Shown here: piece by piece, positions 62,536 through 64,000 of the stretch
Numbering within the stretch: position 1 is the first letter of the stretch
Layout of the letters: every line of letters starts with the position of its first letter
From: Symsagittifera roscoffensis
Lineage: Eukaryota; Xenacoelomorpha; Acoela; Convolutidae
Direction of reading: 5' to 3'
Assembly: GCF_963678635.1 (NCBI RefSeq)
Contig: NC_087066.1
Span: forward strand, 13,810,517 to 13,874,516
DNA: 64,000 nt
Program-made: the position numbers and the translations under genes
The notes under the pieces: model-generated
The model's database searches: none
Seen by the model: only the letters and a program-made list of their open reading frames with translations
Told to the model about the DNA's origin: nothing

Positions 62536-64000
62536 CATGTTACCTTGAAGCTAAAGAGCTATTTGTAATATAACAGTCTGTGTTAATATCCTTAGCATTG
62601 GCAGTACTTAATAGCTGATTATTGATCAAAATGAACATTTTCAAAATGAAAACATTTTGTCGCAACAAAATTGCAACTTAGCTTAAAAAAAAGAGAGTTC
62701 ATACTATAAAAGCTTTGCTTGTGTAATCATGCAAATATCCTGTATTGAATTTCCGCTGGCTCAATATGCCTGGTTTAGCAACGGAAAAACTTTCGACAAA
62801 GAAACAAAATCGACAAACTTTTAGCAGACACCAGTTGCTCCGAAAATATTATTAACAAATTTTTATCATTTCAATATTGTATTGAATCTTGGCTGGCGCA
62901 AGCTAGCATTTCAAGAAATGTGATAAACGATTTTTAGTTCTTGTTAAATGCTAAACCTGACAAGATGTCACTGCTCAACCACGAGCTGAGCAGTTGTTCA
63001 GTTAAAGTCTTCCGAAGACATTTATTTGAAACCCAACTTAGGCTTCAATGTAATTTTTACAAGCTAAAGCGCGCAATTTCTTTATTTATATCAAAGAAGC
63101 GCCAAAAATTAGATGCAAAAAGCAGCTCACCAGGACATGAAAAAACACTGAAGGGACCATTAAGCATCAGCAAAATAAGCAACACCAGTTGATCCGAAAA
63201 AAAAATAATTAATGTTATAAAAATCTTTCATCATTTCAATATTCTGTATTGAATATCGACTGGCGCAACCTAGCAGTTCAAGAAATGTGGTGAACGATTT
63301 TTAGTTCTTTTTCTATTCTAAACCTGACAAGATGTCACTGTTCACTTAAAACATTTTCATTTCCTTCAAAGCGTTGAAATGCCAATTTAGCGAAAATCCT
63401 TTTCAAGACTTGTACCCTTTTCAAAATTTGAAACCTTTTCAAAACTTGAGAAAAAATTCAATGATGAATACTTGAACTTTGAGTTTGTATTTATAGTCAG
63501 AAAACTCACTTGAAGCAATTTTTGTGATCAAATACGGGAAATTCAAATTTGAATTGGTGAGACCGATAATAGACAAAATAGACGTCTAGTTGCAAAATTA
63601 CATCACTGATTTAATAAAATCACTCATAGGGTAGAACAGGACCATCATCATTAAGGGAGGAAACTAAGCGCACTAAATTTGATAAGCTACTAATTAAATC
63701 ACAGCTATTTTTTGTACATACAGAGAACGAGCGTCAATTTAACGCAGCAGCAGCACACTTAAACCCATTGGCAAGGCAAGCTTAAACAAAATATTTGCAA
63801 AATTATTTCAAAAAGGAATGATAATTGATTCTCGGGAATGATTTAGCAGCACAGTTATATGACGAAAACCATTTTTCGACATGACAATACGTTTATACGC
63901 AATTTACAAAATATTTCAGTCAACTTTACAAAATTCAGTACAATTTAGATTTACAATATTTTCGTTTCATTTGAGTTATGCCATAACTTTCAAGAGCGGG
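62536..64000. repeat. AT-rich stretch with a direct duplication
   Basis: 62800-62990 and 63165-63350 share CACCAGTTG-TCCGAAAA, ATCATTTCAATATT, GGCTGGCGCAA/GACTGGCGCAA, TAGTTCTT and CTAAACCTGACAAGATGTCA. I see no gene to the window end. Confidence 0.55.

Noticed and set aside
1-64000. rRNA genes, mitochondrial genes or operons
   Set aside because: I looked for conserved rRNA blocks, gene strings with ribosome binding sites and mitochondrial proteins and saw none.

Overview
The window looks like repeat-rich, AT-rich nuclear DNA of an invertebrate animal. The evidence is an animal tRNA-Pro gene, AATAAA poly(A) signals, spliced-looking exons, a rhodopsin-like receptor, BEL/Pao, Ty3/gypsy and non-LTR retrotransposons, tRNA-derived SINEs and many MITE-like repeats. 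There are no bacterial operons, CRISPR arrays or rRNA genes. I cannot name the species. A cnidarian or nematode-like animal would fit the element mix, but this is inference.

Host genes are few. At the left edge (1-987) is the 3' part of an apparently intronless class A GPCR-like gene. At 16344-17093 (+) and 40766-41683 (-) lie two exons that look like distant paralogues. Each follows a pyrimidine-rich splice acceptor in phase 0. Each begins with a signal-peptide-like segment, then a C-x(3-4)-S-x-C-A-[LM]-R motif and a lysine-rich stretch. They end differently: one in three FNPWRK repeats, the other in a Pro/Glu/Ala repeat tail. A family A MITE lies just upstream of each exon. A tRNA-Pro(CGG) gene is at 18132-18203, with an inverted decayed copy at 19283-19350. 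A possible terminal exon of an unknown gene is at 9818-10028 (-).

The left third (1-20 kb) holds a MITE with CAGGGGCGGATC ends, a dispersed repeat arranged as a 0.5 kb inverted pair (2.6-4.7 kb), a LINE reverse transcriptase split by about 2 kb of tandem and palindromic repeats (5.9-8.9 kb), an orphan nuclease-like module (10.06-10.6 kb), and a dense cluster of two related MITE families (13-20 kb). From 20.1 to 25.2 kb there is a BEL/Pao element in an odd tandem form: pol 3' end, LTR, internally deleted pol, LTR. Its two 1211-bp copies look identical. From 26.15 to 33.37 kb there is a minus-strand Ty3/gypsy element with both LTRs, PBS, PPT and a TAACT target duplication, but broken genes.

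The right half contains a degraded CR1/Jockey-type LINE (about 34.6-37.8 kb), a 165-180 bp satellite (38.2-39.15 kb), a second MITE cluster (39.7-46.6 kb), an ATTATAATC word array (42.9-43.9 kb), a TA-flanked MITE, a foldback element carrying a SINE (47.7-48.5 kb), a badly decayed gypsy pol relic (52.9-54.9 kb), and a non-LTR-like element at 58.9-62.2 kb. The last encodes an unusual reverse transcriptase, a cysteine/histidine zinc-knuckle-like segment and a restriction-like nuclease domain. It is broken by stops and frameshifts. Most remaining sequence is AT-rich with no gene I can support.
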